The notes under the pieces were generated by a model. The model saw only the letters and a program-made list of their open reading frames with translations. It was not told the DNA's origin and ran no database searches. DNA of 64,000 nt from Calendula officinalis (Eukaryota; Streptophyta; Magnoliopsida; Asterales; Asteraceae). The DNA is taken from positions 42,726,727 to 42,790,726 of the forward strand of contig OY970824.1 in the NCBI GenBank assembly GCA_963853835.1. Direction: 5' to 3'. Positions 61,416 through 64,000 of the stretch are shown here, one piece after another (position 1 is the first letter of the stretch; each line of letters begins with the position of its first letter). Both the position numbers and the translations under genes were made by a program.

Positions 61416-61429
61416 AAGGGGTAGATAGT
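61416..61429 (+). promoter_or_regulatory. Possible polypurine tract before the 3' LTR
   Basis: AAGGGGTAGATAG, followed by one T, precedes TGTAACG of the 3' LTR. It is in the right place for plus-strand priming and is purine-rich, but it contains internal T residues and is shorter than a textbook tract. The call rests mainly on position. Confidence 0.5.
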
Positions 61430-61602
61430 TGTAACGACCCGAAATTTGTAATAAATAAAATTATAAAAATTATGATAAATACAGATAAATCGTTTAAAGA
61501 ACGTAGGAATTGGTTTCGTGTCGTTTGGACACCGTACGAGGAAGTTGTGGGCGAAACCGGGTCGAGACAAAGATGAAAAAGTGCAGCCCTGCTGCCTTAG
61601 GA

Positions 61603-61753
61603 AGTTCGCGACGCGAACTATGGTTCCCGATCGGGAACCGTCTTCAGAGATTTTGGCCTTCGGGCGTAAAGTAGTTCACGACCAGTTAGCGATCGCGATG
61701 TTTGCAAGTAGGGAAAGTTAGCGACGCGAACTAAAGTTCACGCCGTGAACTTT
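61603..61753. repeat. Palindrome cluster in the 3' LTR
   Basis: This is a second copy of the 5' LTR cluster. AGTTCGCG-A-CGCGAACT is at 61603-61619, GGTTCCCGATCGGGAACC at 61622-61639, GCGATCGC at 61689-61696, and AAAGTTCACG-C-CGTGAACTTT at 61733-61753. No arm carries a substitution relative to the 5' copy, although a G/A difference and a one-base insertion lie between the palindromes. Confidence 0.9.
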
Positions 61754-63004
61754 GGTCGAGCAGCATTATAATCGGGTTTTGGCTCATTCATGTCATTTGC
61801 AAACCCTAGTTTCTCTCCCAGCGAGTTTGTATACGATTTTGAGTGCAAAGGGTCATTTGGAGCTGATTTCTTGGTCAAATCTTGTGATACTTCACTCCTA
61901 GTTGAAGATTAAAGGTAAATCTTCACTTCTTGATCATGGTAGCTTTAGATCTATGGATTTCTAGGCTTGGGTTTGAAACCCAAGTTATTGGGGTTATGGT
62001 TAATGGTGAAATAAATGATGTATACACCTAATAGATAGTATATTATCAAAGGGAACAAGTGTATGATTATGAATTGCAAGAATCTTGAGGGTTGGTTAAA
62101 CCTAGGGTTTGGTAAACTTCCATAATTGGGGGAAATGTGTTAATAAGTGTTATCTAGAGCTAGATGGACACATTAGTAGTAGTATGTGATGTTGATCATG
62201 TTGTGATTTATGTATTAGGCTTTTGGTGAAGTCTTGGAAAGCTGATTGATTGTTGGAGCAAAGAAATTGGCGGAAAGAATACGGTTGGAGCATCTTATTG
62301 CTAAGGTGAGTACATGAGACTTTTAAACTGGGTACATAGCAAATGGTTTTGAAAGTACATATGATGTTGTATGAGTCTTTATTAACAAATATTTTGATAA
62401 AGATAATAATTGAAAATGTATGAGAGTATGTAGAATGTGATACTAGAATGTGTCTAGTTGATTGATGAATTTGAAGTAAATTATGATAGATTCAAGTAAT
62501 TATGGAATCTATGTTAATGAACAATAATAATGAAGTAATTGATTAAAAGAATGTATACGGAGCCTTTATTAATAAATATGTATTAGTAAAGCAATTGGGA
62601 ATGATTTTATAGTAATGAGTACCTATTGATAAGATATACTAATAAAAGTAAAGAACGAATATATATGAGAAAGAATATGATGTGACTAGTAATAATTGTC
62701 TATTATAGTCAAGGAAGAGATAAAAGTATTATGTTATCGATAAATAAGAAATGTATCTTATGTATAAAGTAAGTATGGACCTCATAGGGTTCATAGATGT
62801 AGAAGTAACTGTGGTTGCTTATGATCGGGTACATGGGACCATACAGGTACGTTCACACTGTGATGAACTAATTATATGTCGTTAATATTAGATGACTAAC
62901 TTGTTTGATGTTGGATGTGATAGCCGAAGGCTTTGACTGTCATAACTGATAGGTTATGGTAAGAGATAGATGGTGGTGACGCGGGGGACCCCCGGTCACT
63001 GGAC

Positions 63005-63337
63005 GGTGGTATATATGTTTATACACCGAGTGTATATATGTTTATACACTAAGCACACGGGTGCTTCTAGTACGCATATGTTTGGTACTAGGTATGTTAG
63101 GTTCTAATACATATATGTTTATGTATTAGACATGTTGGGCTTCTGGTACATATATGTTTATGTACTAGATATGATTGGGCTTCTGGTACATATATGTTTA
63201 TGTACTAGATATGATTGGACTTCTGGTACCTATATGTTTAGGTACTAGATATGTTTGCTAGGAAAGCAAAGTAGCTAGAGTCACAAAAGGGTGACTAGAC
63301 GGTATTTATGTAGTTTATATATATGTTTATATATTTA
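63005..63337 (+). repeat. TATGTT hairpin array, 3' LTR copy
   Basis: The same eight hairpins as in the 5' LTR at an offset of 5732 bp. The differences I see between the two copies in this interval (CACCAAGTG to CACCGAGTG; TATATTAGG to TATGTTAGG) fall outside the paired stems or at stem edges, so all loops and stems are kept. Confidence 0.85.
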
Positions 63338-63668
63338 TGAAATTACTATTATTGGGGTCTAAAACCCATGTATCTCACGAGGCTATTTTGTCTCACGTAC
63401 TACGTTTGTTTTGTGGCTATGTACTCAGGTACAGGTTTGAAGTGATAGAAGGTTGCACTAGAAGTGGCCTAGAGATGTTTAGCTCGGGAGCTAATAGGTA
63501 GATCCCGTTGCCTATGGTTTTGATATACTCGGTGACACCGTATTTTTGTAAACTCTGATATAAGTTTTAAAGTTTTTGTTAAACCGTGTTTTGGACAATA
63601 TGTCAGATATTGGGAAAATGTATTTTAAATGATTTAAACGATGTTTAAAAAAAAATACGGGTGTTACA

Positions 63669-63673
63669 ACGAG
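63669..63673 (+). repeat. Target-site duplication, right copy (ACGAG)
   Basis: ACGAG directly follows the terminal GTTACA of the 3' LTR and continues into TAACCAAAATAG, the expected next part of the satellite head. It is identical to the left copy. Confidence 0.97.
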
Positions 63674-64000
63674 TAACCAAAATAGTTGGTTCGTTCGTCA
63701 CTGCCAAGAACAAGTTCGGCTCGAACTCTTCACTGTTCCCGGCCCGAACTTCATTTTCGGCCCGAACTTCAACCTCGGCCCGAACTCCGACCTCGGCCCG
63801 AACTTCAACCTCGGCCCGAACATCATCCTCGGCCCGACACCGAACTTCGGCCCGAACACCACTTCGGCCCGAACATCCCACTTCGGCCCGAACACCACTT
63901 CGGCCCGAACATCCCACTTCGGCCCGAACACCACTTCGGCCCGAACATCCCTCTTCGGCCCGAACTCTTCAATATCCAAGGTTGTGTGACAAAAGGTGCT
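63669..64000. repeat. Satellite array, right part (interrupted monomer resumes)
   Basis: The monomer cut at 55727 resumes here in register and orientation: TAACCAAAATAG, then CACTGCCAAGAACAAG, then about ten subrepeats, then CTTCAATATCCAAGGTTGTG and the start of the next head at the window edge. It carries AAATAGTTGG and a one-base shorter CGGCCCGACACCG unit. The array therefore continues past the window on both sides. Confidence 0.97.

Larger units (their letters stand above)
57937..61429 (+). mobile_element. Non-coding interior of the retrotransposon
   Basis: The 3493 bp between the LTRs hold no recognisable gag zinc knuckle (CCHC), protease, reverse transcriptase (YxDD), RNase H or integrase. 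The longest sense frame is a short low-complexity one in the 57-bp repeats. A 65-residue frame at 58273-58470 is rich in R, K, N and S and has no domain I recognise. An antisense frame at 58698-59258 begins at TTG and looks like chance. The region contains the primer-binding site at its 5' end, a T15 run (59060-59074), four 57-bp repeats, a TA microsatellite, and a 3' part dense in TTGAC/GTCAA. Whether it holds an eroded gag remains open. Confidence 0.85.
55728..63668 (+). mobile_element. Complete LARD-like LTR retrotransposon nested in the satellite
   Basis: The element is 7941 bp: a 2209-bp 5' LTR, a 3493-bp interior and a 2239-bp 3' LTR, framed by the duplication ACGAG. The termini are TGTAAC...GTTACA. 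A primer-binding site for initiator methionine tRNA follows the 5' LTR by three bases. The interior has no long sense frame and none of the domains needed for mobility, so it would depend on a relative for proteins. This fits the definition of a large retrotransposon derivative. The LTR ends, the iMet primer site and the ACTTGGTATCAGAGC context remind me of Ty3/gypsy Tekay/Del chromoviruses, but without a polymerase this is tentative. About 24 substitutions separate the LTRs by eye. At 1.3e-8 per site per year (a rate used for grasses) this is about 0.4 million years, and longer with slower rates. Confidence 0.93.
61430..63668 (+). repeat. 3' long terminal repeat
   Basis: This 2239-bp copy of the LTR also runs from TGTAACGACCCG to ACGGGTGTTACA. 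Compared with the 5' LTR I count about 24 single-base differences, two one-base indels, and a net 30-bp insertion (about 61993-62023, GGTTATGG to GATGTA) or a matching deletion in the 5' copy. The palindrome cluster (61603-61753), the putative splice-site strings (GTGAGT at 62306; ACTCAG ending 63428) and the TATGTT hairpin array (63005-63337) are all retained. A short GTG-initiated frame at 61518-61721 is the counterpart of the one in the 5' LTR and is interrupted earlier, which argues against selection for a protein. Confidence 0.96.

Noticed and set aside
55728..63668. Two independent solo LTRs flanking unrelated DNA, instead of one element.
   Set aside because: A single ACGAG duplication brackets the outer ends only, and the primer-binding site follows the left LTR directly.

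Overview
The window looks like heterochromatic DNA from a flowering plant. Two things support this: a megasatellite-scale tandem array, and a nested LTR retrotransposon whose primer-binding site is the plant-typical complement of initiator-methionine tRNA. I cannot name the species from sequence alone. I see no convincing protein-coding gene, rRNA gene or tRNA gene anywhere.

Layout: positions 1-55727 and 63669-64000 (about 56.06 kb, 88% of the window) are one continuous head-to-tail satellite array of roughly 150 monomers. Each monomer has a conserved head of about 155 bp (counting both sides of the junction) and a GC-rich tail made of 17-19 bp subrepeats built on the core CGGCCCGAAC. Monomer lengths fall on an 18-bp ladder (about 344, 362, 380, 398, 416 bp) because whole subrepeats are gained or lost. 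The array is a patchwork of higher-order repeat (HOR) blocks. Their periods are about 1.50/1.88 kb (2.6-7.9 kb), 1.12 and 3.31-3.33 kb (8.6-14.1 kb), 1.88 kb (14.1-17.8 kb), 1.44-1.50 kb (20.0-27.1 kb), 3.00 kb (26.7-32.6 kb), 4.86 kb (39.2-45.9 kb) and 2.82 kb (46.6-51.2 kb). The last 4.5 kb before the insertion (51.2-55.7 kb) is the most irregular, with scrambled, oversized and miniature monomers.

Positions 55728-63668 are a complete 7941-bp LTR retrotransposon inserted into the head of one monomer. It is bounded by a perfect 5-bp target-site duplication (ACGAG). It has LTRs of 2209 and 2239 bp that begin TGTAAC and end GTTACA, and a PBS 3 nt after the 5' LTR. Its 3493-bp interior holds no recognisable gag, protease, reverse transcriptase, RNase H or integrase. 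It is best read as a non-autonomous LARD-like element, tentatively of a Ty3/gypsy Tekay/Del type. By-eye comparison of the LTRs gives about 24 substitutions (about 1.1%) plus one net 30-bp indel, so the insertion is young.

The most unusual signals are these. (1) The LTRs and interior carry a series of hairpins that all share the loop TATGTT while their stems change with compensatory substitutions. (2) A cluster of perfect palindromes of the form AGTTC...GAACT in the LTR is intact in both copies. (3) Read on the minus strand, the satellite head and its palindromic GTTCGG-C-CCGAAC cores are collinear with a segment of this LTR, which suggests the satellite was born from a related LTR. (4) The 3' part of the interior holds a dense cluster of TTGAC/GTCAA motifs. 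The many long open frames in the array arise because the subrepeat is mostly a multiple of three and poor in stops. The recurrent monomer-sized frames I checked open at GTG or TTG and not ATG, so I do not annotate them as genes.
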